Shown here one piece after another: positions 1-11,728 of a stretch of 64,000 nt of DNA; position 1 is the first letter of the stretch; every line of letters starts with the position of its first letter. Below the pieces are notes generated by a model, which had not been told where the DNA came from, did no database searches, and saw nothing but the letters and a program-made list of their open reading frames with translations. This stretch comes from Tribonema minus (taxonomy: Eukaryota; Sar; Xanthophyceae; Tribonematales; Tribonemataceae). The stretch spans positions 186,001-250,000 of the forward strand of contig JAFCMP010000085.1 in assembly GCA_017506865.1 (NCBI GenBank), written 5' to 3'. The translations under genes and the position numbers were made by a program.

Positions 1-85
1 AGACAGTCAACAGTGTCCATGCCTGATGGGCCGCGATCAAGCACACATGCGTGTGTGCATTGAATAAAGCGGCGCGTAGACGCAC

Positions 86-3000
86 CTGCACGGGCACGAT
101 GGTCATCGGCCGCATGCGCAGCGCCGGCGCCCAGCAGCCGTGCAGCACGAACGACAGGAACCCAATGACTGCGACGAGCATGAGCGGCTGCCCCAGCCCC
201 TGCGCGGACGTCTGCAGGTCCTCGCAGACCGCCCGCAGGTACACTGCCGCGTACATGTCGCCGACGAAGCCGCACATGGCGTACTGCAGCAGCGGCAACA
301 GCAGCAGCGGCAGCGGCAGCAGCAGCGGCAGCGGCAGCAGCAGCGGCAGCAGCACCAGCGGAAGCAGCAGCAGCGAGAGGAACATATAAGATGAGCTTTG
401 ACAAATGGGTTGCAGGCAACGCGCAAGTGCATATGACACGTCGTTGATGAAGCCGCGCATGGCGTACTGCACGACGGCGACAGCAGCAGCGGCAGCAGCA
501 GCAGCAGCAGCAGCAGCAATAAAATGTTGTTAAGCTTTGGAAAGTGAGTTGCATGTACACCGCCGCGTACATGTCGTCGACGAAGCCGCACATGGCGCAC
601 TGCAGCGTTGGCGCGGCGGCGGCAGCGGTGGCGGCAGCATCGGCAGCAGCGGCGGCGAGCACAGCAGCAGATGTGTCGAGTCCATGCGCAAGAGGCAGCG
701 ATGATCCGCGGGTGAGAGGGGGCGTGTCGTGCGCGGTGTGTTCATCAGAGCAAATGCACAATCGCGCTTGCTCAAAGCCGCGCGCGGTGCGCTATTCAAG
801 GCATGTTCGGTGCGATTCACACCCACTTTGGGAGTACGCGCGGCCGCAGCGGCTGGGCGAGCAGTATGTCAGCGCAGTTCTGCGCAGCACACATGGCAGC
901 CCCAGCCATTGCGCATAGCGCAAGGTGGAGTGCGCAGCCCAGATTAGGCTGCTGCAAATAGGTTGTGACCCCTCAGGCGAGTTTACTACTTTGAAGTACC
1001 TTTAAGGGTTACGGACAGCGCTAGAGTCAGGGTCAGGGTTAGGAATGCACAGGTCAGTCGGCCTCCCTGAGAGCCTTCATACTTCCTACAAGTCCGTGCC
1101 CTCACGGCGTAGGCAGCGCCTGCACATCGCGCGAGGCCTCTCGCGACGTCCTCAAGCACACGATGCATGCGTGCATACACACCTCGTTGGCGTGCGTTGT
1201 GACGTCGTTGATGCTCAGCACGTCCGCGGCGAGCTGCGCTAGCTCCGTGGAGTACGTGTCGGTGGCGTTGGTCATGTCCGCCGCCGCCGCGCCCGAGGTC
1301 GTCGCGGTGATGACGGCGTCTGCCTGCAAGGGTGTTGGAGTTATAGACTTGAAGTTAGATACTTGAAGTGCGCTAGTGCACCAACCGCGGCGAGCTGCGC
1401 CAGTTCCGCAGCGTATGTGTCGGTGGCGTTGGTCATGTCCGCCGCCGCCGCGCCCGAGGTCGTTGCGATGACAACGGCGTCTGCCTGCAGGGCGTCGAGA
1501 TTGATGGGACAAGGCATATTTGAAGTTTGAGCAAAGACTTGAAGTGAAGGACTTGAAGTGCGTTGGTCAGGTCCGCCGCCGCCGCGCCCGAGGTCGTGGC
1601 GGTGACGACGGCGTCCGCCTGCAGGGCGTCGAGAATTGGTGGGACGAGGGTATTGACGTTACAGATTTGAAGTTAAAGACTTGAAGTGACAGACTAAAAG
1701 TGCGCTGGTGCACCGAGCATGCACGCCCTTCAGAGTCACCGTCGGCGTCTGTCTGCAGGACGTCAAGAATGATGGGATGAGGGTATTGAAGTTAGAGACT
1801 TGAAGGTAAAGACCTGAAGTGCGCCGGTGGACCGAGCATACATGCCTTCCAGAGTCACCATCGGCGTCTGCCTACAGGGCGTCGAGGTTGGTGGGATTTG
1901 GGTATTGAAGTTAAAAACTTGAAGTGAAAGACTTGAAGTGCGCTGGTGCACCCAGCACGCACGCCTCTCAGACGTCTGCCTGCAGGGTCTCGACATTGCG
2001 GGCATGAGGTGCTTGCAGTAAAAGACTAGAGGTGTGCTGGTACATTGAGTATGCACGCCAACGCAAATTACCCGCAAGTTTCGGCCGCAGCCCCCCAAAG
2101 TCACCGCTGACACGCACCAGGAGTCCAACGCTATTGACAGTTCGCACAATGAAGATGAATGACAGTCCCCGCCTCCCCGTTGAGGACGCGCTGACAGCGG
2201 CAACGCCGGTCGTCTGCAAGGCGGCACCCTGTATACCTACTTGAAGTTACCCGTACGTTAAACATTTCCCCACAAATGCGGAGCAGCAGCATGCAGCTCT
2301 GCGGAGCGGCATTTGCGCGGGCTGCCGCTGCCTGCAGCATGCGCTGCACGTGCCGCCTGCGCGCGCTTCCGCTGGCGCGTCACCCGCGCGCACGCGCTTC
2401 CGCTACTTCAACGGCACGTCACCTGCACAACTTCAACAGCCGTGAGGCCAACACCAATTACTCATCGGCGAATCACCTGCACGTCTTCAACGGCCGCGAG
2501 GCCCGTTTCCATGATGCTCAGGCCGTACTGCACAGCGTCCAGTTTGGCGCGGAAGTTGTTGTTCAACAGGGCGCGAGCGTCAACAAACGCAGTGCGTTCC
2601 GCCAGCGCCGTCGTCGCATTGCACAGCAGGGCGCCCTGCACCAGGGGGCAAGGCGCAGGGCGTTCGCCATCATGAGCTGCGCGTGAGGTTGACGAACTGC
2701 ATTCTGAAGTGAAGGGCGAGGCATGCGTGAACCTCGACACTACCGCCTCTGTTGCAGCTGGTGTGCATCTGCGCGAGGCCGCCCGGCTTCTCCGAGGTTT
2801 TGCGCCGACGGCGTCCCGCTACAGTACTTTGCGCTTGTGAAGCAGGCGGCGCGCCGGTGCGGTCGCGCACGTCTCGGCGCCTGCGCAGCGCTGCCGCGGA
2901 TCGTCGATTCAGCGCGCGACGCTTGCGCGGCTCACTGCATCGCAATTCTAGTTGAAGTGCACACCCGGTGCCCCGCGCACTCACGTCGGTGACGGCGTCG

Positions 3001-6000
3001 TACAGCAGCGTCCCGGTCTCGTCCGAGATCTTGTCCTGGTCCGCGTCCACAAAGACGCCCCCTGTCGTGCAGAACTCGGCCAGGTCGACCACCGTGGCGT
3101 TCGCGAAGGTGAAGAAGCCGTTGTTGTAGACGTCGTACCTCGCGTCGTATGAAGCTGCCACGTCGAGGTTGGCGCGCACCGGCAGCATGAGGCTGTTGAA
3201 GTTGTCGAGCGCTGCTGCGTAGCTCGTGGTGATGGTGGAGTCGTCCCACCTGAAAGCTGGGTTCGGGCTGGGGGGGAGCAGGTGGGGGGGGGAGGTGGTG
3301 GGGGGGGGGGGGCGCAGGTTTCAGCTGCGCGCAAAGGCTGCAAAGGAAGTGCAGTGTGTGGCGGGCATCCTGGCTTTCAGCCTGTGCAGAGTGTTCATTT
3401 GCAATAGAAACCCCCGAAATCGAGCGCTGGTACCCGTTCCAGCGCTGGCGTGGCAGCTGGCGCGGCCCTACAGTGAGGTTAGTGTCAAGCACGCGTGCTT
3501 CTCCTGCGAGTGGTACGGGCTGTGCCAGGCGGCGTCTCCGCTGTGCTGCGTACGTACGCGTGCTGCGCAACCTTGAGCACTGACTGCGAGGTGGTCCCGC
3601 TTCTGCCCCAGCAATGCACGCATTCATCGCAGTTGCACGGTTCCAGCAGCGTCAGCGAGTGGGCTTCGTGGCGGCGCCTGTACCGGCCCGTGCAGCCGCA
3701 AAGTTGCTCAAAGGGCTACAACGTAACAACAGCCTGAACAACCATCCTCAGCGCCACCGCACCGGCAGCAACAGCGCGCTTGTACACATTTACACGTCAA
3801 CAGCAGCACAAAGCATGCGAGCGCCACATTAACGAAAACGCTCTGCCGTACGTTTCGGCAAGAGGCGGTGCCACGTGCGCTCGCGCTGCGGCACGGCGCT
3901 GCAGCGCGGCGCAGCGCTGTGCTGCAAGCCAGCGGCGGCGCGGCCAGCGTAGCAGCCCTGCGGCAGCGTCAGCGGCACTGCGGCAGCATCGGCGGCGCCG
4001 CAGCGGCGCCGCGGCGCGGCGGCGCAGCTCTGCTGCTCACACGCACCTGTCCGAATGTGCCGGATCGAGGTACTGGGCATCAAACAGCGCCTGCTGCGCG
4101 GGGTCGGTGCGGTTGAAGTTGGTGTCCGGCAGCGTCAGCCGCTTGGCGGTGACTTTGGCCAGCGCGGCGGCGGGGTCGTAGCCGTTGCGCGCGGCGGCCA
4201 TGTTAGGCAGCACGACGAGCGCGGCGGCGGCGGCGACGCTGGCGCTCGTCTGCAGCGCGCGCGGAGGGGGGGGGGGGGGGGGGGGGGGACAGCACCGCTC
4301 AGGCAAGGGGATGTCACCGTCCGCAGCTTTGTGGCGGGAGGTTCAGAGTGGACATGAGGTACCTCTTTCGACATGCACGGCCTCCCTTGATGGCTGCACG
4401 CTGGTGCCATTGGTGTTGCAAATATGAGGCCGGGCAGAGGCGGCACGTTCTGCGCACGGCAGCGACAAGTGCGCATACAAATTGCGTGAACCTAGTTTGC
4501 CGTTGACAGCGCTGCCACCGTCAGGCTAGCGGCAATTGAGCAGCAAGGCACCCTTGGGCTGCGGCGTGATGCGAAACAACGGCGACGGCGGCGCGCTCGG
4601 CGCGCAGCAGCAGCGGCAGAAACAGCATCAGCAGCAGCAGCGGCAGCGGCAGCGGCAGCAGCAGCAGCTGCTGCAGCAGCAGCACCAGCAGCAGCAGCTG
4701 CAGCAGCAGCAGCAGCTGCAGCAGCAGCAGCGGCAGCAGCAGCGGCGGCGCTCACCTGCGCCACCACCGCGCGCTCCGCGTCGATGGCCGGCGCGACGCT
4801 CAGCACGGCGTCCGCAACGTGTTGCAGCGGGCCGCGGATGTTGAACAGCGGTCCGAGCCCAAACAGGTCGACGAGGTTGTTGGTGGCAGTGGGCGCGTCG
4901 TTGGGCCGCCCATCGCACGTCAGGACGCCCACGATGGCGTCGCCCGCGACGATCGGCTTGGCGGAGGGCACCACCTGCAGCTTCTGCAGGGGCGGCGGCG
5001 GCGGCGGCGGCGGCGGAGGACCGCGGCGGCGGGGTGCGTCAGGAGGGCGCTGGTGATGCGGCGTGCGTACGCGCTCGCGGACAGGTGGAGGCGATGATGA
5101 TGCTGTGTATGTGCCTCTACTCTACGCAGCGCATGGCCTATCAGCACGCCTCGCGACAGCTCGCGCTGCGGTGCTGCGCCGCCACCGGTGCGGCAGAGCG
5201 AGCCGCAGCTCTACCACCGCGCGCTCACGGACGACAAGGGAGACTCAGCAAGAGGGTACAACTTGCAGTCCATGAGTTGCGCAAACGGCATGTATGTAAA
5301 CACACCTTGGGGAACTGCTCCACAATGATCTCCTTGTGCTGGTCGCAGAGGTCGCTATTCACGTGCTAGCCTACCAGCTAGTACCCTGTAGCACACGCAA
5401 ACCCTATTTCTAACCATAACCTTAATCCTAACACCTAACCCCAACCCTATCCCGAACCCTAACCCTGCCTCCCCCCAGATGCTCTTATCAAACCCTTTAC
5501 ACTCTTTACGCTCTTCAAGGCCTGATCCCCCGTACACACACCTTGGGGAACTGCTCCACGATGATCTCCTTGTGCTGGTCGCAGAGGTCGCTGTTCACGT
5601 ACGCGAGCGTCAGAAACAGCCCCCCCAGCAGGCAGTAGAACCCCTGCACCTTGTACACGAACGCCATGTTGAGGTACAGCGGGCGGGGGTTCTTGCACAT
5701 GGCGGTGCAGAACGCGAGCAGCACGAGGACGATGCCGGGGAGGAAGACGATGCCGCCGGCCGCGGCTGCTGCGGGCTTGATCCACTGGTTGAAGGCGTCG
5801 TCGACATCGACGGCAGCCCCCGTCTGCAAAGGCGGCATAGTACGCGCACGAAACAGAGAGGGGGGGGGGGCGGGGGGGGGGGGAAGGGAACAGGGGGGGG
5901 GAGAGAGAGAGAGAGAGGGAGAGGGAGAGATGCATTTGAGTCGGCAATTCAAGGGGGGGGGGGAGGTGTGTACTGCAGCGACGGTGCTACTAGGGTGGCA

Positions 6001-7478
6001 AACACCAATGCCCGTCTGCGATGCGATGCAGCGCGCACGCGACAGCACGTGTGTGAGAGAGAGAGAGCACAGACACGCGCATTCGAGTTGAAACATATAC
6101 TCGTACGGTCAATGTGGATCTATATGTGATTGGCACTGGTTGAAGGCGTCGTCTGTGTTGACGGCAAGACCCGTCTGCAATGCGGCGCACAGCGCGCGAG
6201 AAAGAGCGCGAGGGGGGGGGGGGGGGGGGGGGGGCATTTGAGTGAGCTTGCACAGCCACGTCAGAACCTGCAGTCAGAGAGGAACCTGCGCTCGGCCCGA
6301 GACCGCTTTGCACGCCCCCGAAACCCGCAGCAGCAGCAGCAGCGAGCTACTACTGTAACACTGCGCCCCCCCCCAACTTCCCCCTCGTGGCATAGCCTCC
6401 CTCTCGCGCACCCCCCATACTCTCTCCCTCGCGCACCTGGTACTTGTAGATGGTCCGCGTGAAGTTGCGAAGCTGCGTCAGGGTGGCGTCCAGGACGACC
6501 GTGACGCCCTCACGCAGGTCGGGCACGCCGTCGACCTCGTTGCCGTGCTCCGCGTCAATCTCCGACGCGACGAAGGTGGCACTGGCGCCGAGCGGCCCCT
6601 GCATGGCGTACAGGGTGGTGTTGGATGTCGCGGTGACGCCCGCCGTGCTCTGGGGTGGGGGGGGGGGAGGGACAGGGGGTGGGGGTGGGGGGGGCAAGGA
6701 GGGAGGGGCGGGGAGGGGTAGATGTGAGTCTGTGTACATGTGCGCCGAGCGGCCCCTGCATGCCGTACAGCGTAGCGTTCGATGTCGCGGGGACGGCCCT
6801 CGCTCTGCCACCGGGGGGGGGGGGGGGGGGCGGCAATGAGGGGGGGGGGGGGGGTACATGTGAGCATGCCGTACAGGGTGGTGTTTGATGTCATGGTGAT
6901 GCCTGCTGTGCCCCTGCCACGGGGGTGGGGGGAGGGAGGAGAAGGGAGGGGGGGGGGGGGGGGGGGCAAGCATGAGGCGGTCTACATGTGTGTGCTGATT
7001 GTTCGTCTCGCTGTGGGTGCGGAAAGTCCGGGGGATTGATGGGTTATATGCAGTGTTACGTTTGCTGGAAGGTGTCACCATCTCGTCCAGAATCAGACAC
7101 TGCTGAACTGCGCCGAGTAAAACCGCCATGTGGCGTCCTCAGTCACCTCCAACTTTGAAACGTGAACCTATTGTTTTATCAGTGCATGCGTGTCGTGGCG
7201 TGCAAGACAAAGGCATTTTGTAGCATGCAGTGAAATCAGCACGGCCGCCGTACTCTGTGCAGCCATACATACCTACTGCAGTCCAGCGCTCGCTCCCACC
7301 ACCGCTGCTGCGACGCGCTGTGCGGCGCTCGCCGTGACTTCATCTGTACAGCGCTCAGCTCGTCCACGTCAACGCTCAACACGATGGCACATCAACCCTC
7401 ATCATCATCCACAAGCGCAAGCGCACGCACGCCGTCCAAACCCTAGCGTGCCCTCTGCCGCAAAGCAAGGGCCACCGC

Positions 7479-7556
<78 letters not shown>

Positions 7557-10505
7557 GCGGCAGCAGCCGCAGCGGCGGCGGCAGCAGCAGCGCACTCACC
7601 GTAACCCCCGCCGCCGCCGCGTTCAGCTCGCCCACCGCGGCGACCGTGATCACCGGCAGCGTCAGCCCCAGGTCGTAGCGCCCAAACGTGCCCGTAGCGC
7701 TGTTGACGGCCGTTGAGTTGTCGGCGTGCACCTTGGCGGCCGCGAACGCCGCGATGGCGGGGGGGTAGCGCGGGTCGAGCGCCGCCCAGTCCGCCGCGAT
7801 CGCGTCGGACGGCGCCTCGATGACGGCGGGCGCGTCCGCGGCGATGCCGTACAGGAACGCCGCCGTGCCGTTGAGCACTGCGGTCGTCGCGCCGTACACG
7901 GCCTCGAGGAACGCGCCTGCGCACGTGCGTGCGGGGGGCGGGAGGGGGGGGGGGGGGGGAGAAAGGCGTGCGTGTTGTCCCGTGGCGAGCGATGACGCGG
8001 CGGCTGAGGTGCGCGAAAGAGATTGCGGGAGCGACGCTGAGAGTGGAATGCGCCCGCACGTGCACGCGCGGGAGAGAGAGGGAGAGCGCGCGCTAAGGGT
8101 TTTTGTTGTGAGGGACGACACGACGGCGGCGGCGGCGGCGGCGGCGGCGCATGCGAGGGGTTCTGGGCGCGGCGCTGAGAGTGAAATGTGCATGAGCGAG
8201 TCCAAAGCGCTGTCTACTGCTACTTAGTTTCCAGGCCTACACACGGCGTCCAGGAACGCGCCTGCGCACGCGCGCGCGCGCGCGGGAGAGAGAGGGAAAG
8301 CGTGCGTGTCGCGCAGAAGGTTCCCATGGTGAGCGATGCGTTGGTGGCGGCGGCGCACGCGGGTGGTTCTGAGAGCGCGGCTGAGAGTGCAATGTGAATG
8401 AACGGGCCCACGGCGCTTCCAAATGCTATGCGCGGCGGTCATGCAGGCGCCGGCGCTAGCGACAGCGCCGTCGGGGGAAGAGTAGGGCAGGGATGCCATC
8501 GCTGCACTGCTACTTCAAACATGAAGTTTACGGCGCTGAGGCCGCCGCCCGCACGCAACGTGGAGAGGTTCCGTTGTTGGACGACAAGGCCGCATGGCAA
8601 ATGATCTGGGTGTGATTACGAGCGTGAAACGTGGCTGAACGACTGCCGTGTGCTGTCATGGTGGGCACGCAAATGCACGTTGCCGCCGCGCCCGGTGAAC
8701 CCGTCGCCTAAACTTCCGTTGGTAATGGCCAACTCCTGAGCCCCTGATTTTGGCCTTGGACGCCGTCGCGCTTCCCTGCTCCAGCACGTCACCCGCAGTC
8801 AATCATATGCATACATATGCCGACCTCAATGCTGCGCGCAATACTGAGCGGGAGCAGCCCAAGAGAAAGAAAATGTTGCTCGTATTCCACAGCAGTGTTT
8901 TCAAAGGTCAGTAGAGAGCACCAGCGCTCACTAGCTGTATGACATGTATACACAGCCCTCGAGAATGGCCGTCACGATACAGGTAGGCTTCTCCTGGTTA
9001 TTTCAGTGAATAACATTGTTCATTGTTTGAATGTTTCAATTTTTTTCTGGTCTGGCGCAGTTCTGTTGATCCTTCCAAAGAACACCACTGTGTGCTGTTT
9101 CTGGCCCCGGTGCGACGCCGCCGCTGGCGCCTGTGGGCAGCCTGCGCTCCCTCTGCACTGCGTGTGCGCAGCTTTGCTGCTACTTAGAGCGCGCTTTCGC
9201 AGCACAACTGCCATGCGCACAAGTGACTGCTACTGTAGCTGAAGGCGGTGCGCCTCCAATGTGGTGTGCAAACAGAAAAGAGGTTATGAATGCGCTGTGT
9301 GCCTGCTGCGCATGGGAAGGCGCGCATGCCAGCTGATGATTACACTCACTTCAACGGAGTGACGTGACGGCAACCTTGAGTATCTGTGTGTGTGCGCGGG
9401 GGGGAGCACGAAACCGGCTTTGACTGAGGAGTACAAATTCAGCACTAATGTGCTCGTGTGTCATGCTGCAGGGGGGATGATACTTCAAGAGACACATTTC
9501 GCAGAATGAAAAAATGAAAAGATGTTCATATATATAATACGAGGCATGTACTCCACGGCGTCCAGAGTGCAACGCAATCAGCCCCAAACTGTATGCGCAA
9601 AGCATCAGCCAAGTCTCCACAGAGTGCCACTATACTGCTCAGCAGTGGCGCTGCATCCTGGCGTGCTATGATAGCCTCGACTGAAGCACAACTACTTGGT
9701 GTTCAGCAGCTAACTTGTGCGGTGCCACCGGTCCGCAACTCTCCTTGTCACCAAAGTAGAGCGCTACGATCTTTTGATTCGTTCTCACTCACCTAGGGAC
9801 TTGTCCTCGCACTCCCGTGCGCCGTCCTGCGCGCACACCGCCTTCTGCAGGTCCAGCGCAAACTTGTCGGCGCCGTCGTAGGCGTTGCCGAAGGCGACGT
9901 CAGTGCTCAACGCCTTCTCGTACGCCACGCCCGCGCACGCCGCGTACCCCACCACCAGCATCACCGTGCCCACCCACAGCAGCTTGCGCTGCTTGGTGAC
10001 CCTGTAGGCGATCGCCGCCTGGTCGTGGAACCCCTTGCCCTCCCCGATCTCCCTGTCTATGCGCCGCAGGCTTCTACATCTGCAGCAGAAGACTATCGCC
10101 AGGATGGACATCAGCAGGCCCAGCACGAACATCAGAGCGATGCCGAACCCCGCCGTGTGCTCCGATACTGTTGCGCCGTAGGCCTTCCATTGCTCCTGTG
10201 GCGCAGGGGAGCAGCAGTGGCAGGGCGAGCAAGGATGCCAGCTTTTGTAATGTCAGGAGATCCAGTGTTCTTTCATAGTCTCGTCTGTACCGGCCATTGT
10301 TGCTTGGCGTTCTTGACACACTGTGTCAAGCAGGAGCCTGCCTGATTGAATCGTGCGCCAACGCCAACTTTTGTTGGCAACTTCAAAGTCGTCTTTCATG
10401 AACGCGCGACGATTACGTACTCACCATCTGTGTCGAGTTCTCGAAGTCCCATTTGCCATGTGGGATGCCAGCGGCGTCGCTCAAAGAGCGATGCATCGAC
10501 ATCGT
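86..10505 (-). CDS. Five-transmembrane prominin/tweety-like glycoprotein (partial, 11 exons)
   Basis: Exons, 5' to 3' on the minus strand: 10505-10425, 10195-9793, 7916-7600, 6649-6437, 5823-5542, 4983-4756, 4249-4047, 3249-2985, 2635-2477, 1323-1183, 283-86. All phases agree, giving over 830 codons with no internal stop. Visible layout: a short N-terminal stretch with an NST sequon; TM1 (GIALMFVLGLLMSILAIVF) followed by the cysteine cluster CCRCR; TM2 (WVGTVMLVVGYAACAGVAY); a loop of about 300 residues with NGT, NST, NTT and NFT sequons; TM3 (IVFLPGIVLVLLAFCTAMC); TM4 in YCLLGGLFLTLAYV; a second loop of about 350 residues with NRT and several NAT sequons; and TM5 (LMLVAVIGFLSFVLHGCW). Five membrane spans, two large outer loops and cysteines after TM1 match prominin topology; tweety-type channels are similar. 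Family assignment rests on topology, not on sequence identity. The first exon was not found, and the 3' end lies beyond the window after a donor at position 85. Confidence 0.75.
296..516. repeat. CAG-rich arrays next to the last prominin-like exon in the window
   Basis: CAG-rich runs at 296-378 and 481-516. On the transcript strand these read CTG/CTGCCG and abut the acceptor of exon 283-86, so they occupy the pyrimidine-tract position. Confidence 0.85.
1386..2225 (-). repeat. Ladder of exon-start copies in the prominin-like intron
   Basis: The true exon starts at 1323. Upstream in the transcript lie copies of its acceptor and start: about 1386-1490 (nearly the whole exon), 1566-1630, 1735-1762, 1852-1882, 1970-1990 and 2190-2222. 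Successive copies are shorter and more diverged. Each keeps the CTGCAG acceptor context, and several are followed by ACTTGAAGT-type motifs. The two nearest copies still contain the GCGGCGGCGGACATGACC stretch. Confidence 0.8.
3270..3313. repeat. Poly-G tract, transcript-strand poly-C before an acceptor
   Basis: A G-run on the plus strand just upstream, in transcript terms, of the acceptor at 3250. Comparable tracts lie at 4265-4289, 5860-5903, 6211-6234, 6650-6700, 6811-6853, 6935-6967, 15240-15362, 15528-15544, 27800-27843, 29055-29070, 35341-35376 and 57890-57977, mostly 3' of minus-strand exons on the plus strand. Confidence 0.8.
4600..4750. repeat. Long CAG/CTG microsatellite at a 5' splice site
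   Basis: About 140 bases of interrupted CAG on the plus strand, read as CTG in the transcript. It begins within the donor region GTGAGCGCCGCCGCTGCTGC of the exon ending at 4756. Confidence 0.9.
5399..5466. repeat. Interstitial telomere-type repeat (CCCTAA)
   Basis: A degenerate AACCCTA run within the intron after exon 5823-5542. It follows a copy of that exon's end (about 5301-5360). Confidence 0.85.
7483..7596. repeat. CAG/CTG microsatellite at a 5' splice site
   Basis: An interrupted CAG array starting only a few bases inside the intron after the exon ending at 7600 (donor GTGAGTGCGCTGCTGCTGCC on the transcript strand). Confidence 0.9.
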
Positions 10506-10834
10506 CTGAACGCCAAAGGCTGCGCTTCCGTGCTGACACCAACAGTAGCGCTTTTGCCCAGCACTTGGCGCTAGTAGTTCTTTCCGCCAACGCCCATGCA
10601 CCAACGACGCCGCGTGCTTCAAGAGCGATACATGTCTGCGACGAAAACAAAACGAAGAAAACGGTTACATTTTTTAAACGCTCTAAAGGAGAGTCTTCTT
10701 CCTTCCTAATTTTGATGCGGTGATGATCAACTACATGCAGCTGAGGAAGATGATCATAGATAGGGAGGAGAGCAAACACTGAGCAGCGAAAGCCGCAGCG
10801 TGATCACGGCGATTTTCTTCCGGACAGCGCTATC
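10506..10834. promoter_or_regulatory. Divergent intergenic/5' region between the prominin-like gene and HSCB
   Basis: About 330 bases separate the first recognised minus-strand exon (ends 10505) from the HSCB start codon (10835). The stretch is less GC-rich than the flanking exons. It must hold the missing first exon or 5' UTR of the minus-strand gene. A pyrimidine-rich run ending in CAG lies near 10637. The bases after it resemble the true exon start at 10505, so it appears to be a decoy copy of that acceptor. I see no TATA box I would trust. Confidence 0.35.
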
Positions 10835-11728
10835 ATGAGCCGGCTAGCAGCTTCGGCGTTGTTCGGCCATCGATGCGCACCACACCTCAGAATAGCAGCA
10901 TCCGCGCACCACATCACACTGGTGCAGGGGCGGCAACAGCATCAGCAGCAGCAGCAGCAGCAGCAGCAGCCAGTAGCTCGTGCCACTAGCTGGGCCGCAA
11001 AACAACATGCAGAGCAAAGCGCACCCTGGCGGCCTGGACGCCATCCGAATTCCAACCCATGGAGCTCCTCCCCTCAAGCAGATCCTGACACGGCGCGGCG
11101 CTGCGGAAGCTGCGGTGCTCCCGTCAGCAAGGTAGGACTTTTCTGCGAGTGCGGCCGTATGCAGCCGCTCAGCCACTCCGCCATCAGCTACTTCGAGCTG
11201 CTCGACTGCCCTTTTGGCGTCATCATTGACCCTAAGCTGGTAGAGCGTCGGTTCTGGGCCCTGCAGAAGCAGCTGCACCCCGATCTGCATGCCGTTAAGT
11301 CCCAGGAGGAGCAGGCCATCAGCGCCGCCAACACCGCCTTCGTCAACCAGGCCTACCAGACCCTGCGGGACCCCGTCAAGCGAGTGCGCTACGTGCTGCA
11401 GCTCATGAAGGGCCAGGACGAGGCGGAAGCGGCCGCGCACGCGGAGCGCTCCGCCACGCCCCCCGACCCCGCCCTGCTCATGTTCGTCTACGACACGCGC
11501 GAGCGCCTCGAGCGCTGCGCCTCGGAGCAGGAGGCGCGGTACGTGCTGCGGGATGCGGAGCAGTCCATGGACGCGCAGCTGAGCGAGCTGAGGGGTGAGG
11601 TGGCGGCGGGCGATGTCGCTGCTGTGGAGCGCGGCCTCAACCGGCTGCAGTACCTGGCGAAAATCGCCGAGGAGGCGTGCAGCGTGGAGCACCGCCTCGC
11701 GGACGCTGCGGCAGAGGCGAGGGGCTGA
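10835..11728 (+). CDS. HSCB: HSCB/HSC20-type J-domain co-chaperone for Fe-S cluster assembly
   Basis: An intronless 297-residue reading frame from ATG at 10835. The family docks onto the Fe-S scaffold ISCU and stimulates mitochondrial HSP70 for cluster transfer. Visible: an Arg/Ala-rich, acid-poor N-terminus consistent with a mitochondrial transit peptide; a glutamine tract at residues 34-45 encoded by CAG repeats; a four-cysteine zinc-type knuckle (C90, C93, C104, C106), as in animal and plant HSCB; a J-domain from about residue 117, with the HPD triad at 138-140 inside LQKQLHPDLH; and a C-terminal helical region (about 200-295) corresponding to the three-helix HscB oligomerisation/scaffold-binding domain. 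Length fits the eukaryotic family. It is the only gene here with no intron and no exon-edge copies. It diverges from the prominin-like gene. Confidence 0.93.
   Translation: MSRLAASALFGHRCAPHLRIAASAHHITLVQGRQQHQQQQQQQQQPVARATSWAAKQHAEQSAPWRPGRHPNSNPWSSSPQADPDTARRCGSCGAPVSKVGLFCECGRMQPLSHSAISYFELLDCPFGVIIDPKLVERRFWALQKQLHPDLHAVKSQEEQAISAANTAFVNQAYQTLRDPVKRVRYVLQLMKGQDEAEAAAHAERSATPPDPALLMFVYDTRERLERCASEQEARYVLRDAEQSMDAQLSELRGEVAAGDVAAVERGLNRLQYLAKIAEEACSVEHRLADAAAEARG

Noticed and set aside
7405..8205. Long open frames running through CAG/CTG arrays (also 4492-4974, 12280-12690, 103-600)
   Set aside because: They are low-complexity extensions. The real exons end at splice sites at the array borders.
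10396..10779. A 127-residue minus-strand open frame with a signal-peptide-like stretch
   Set aside because: Its hydrophobic part is the pyrimidine-rich tract before an acceptor, and the downstream exon uses another frame.
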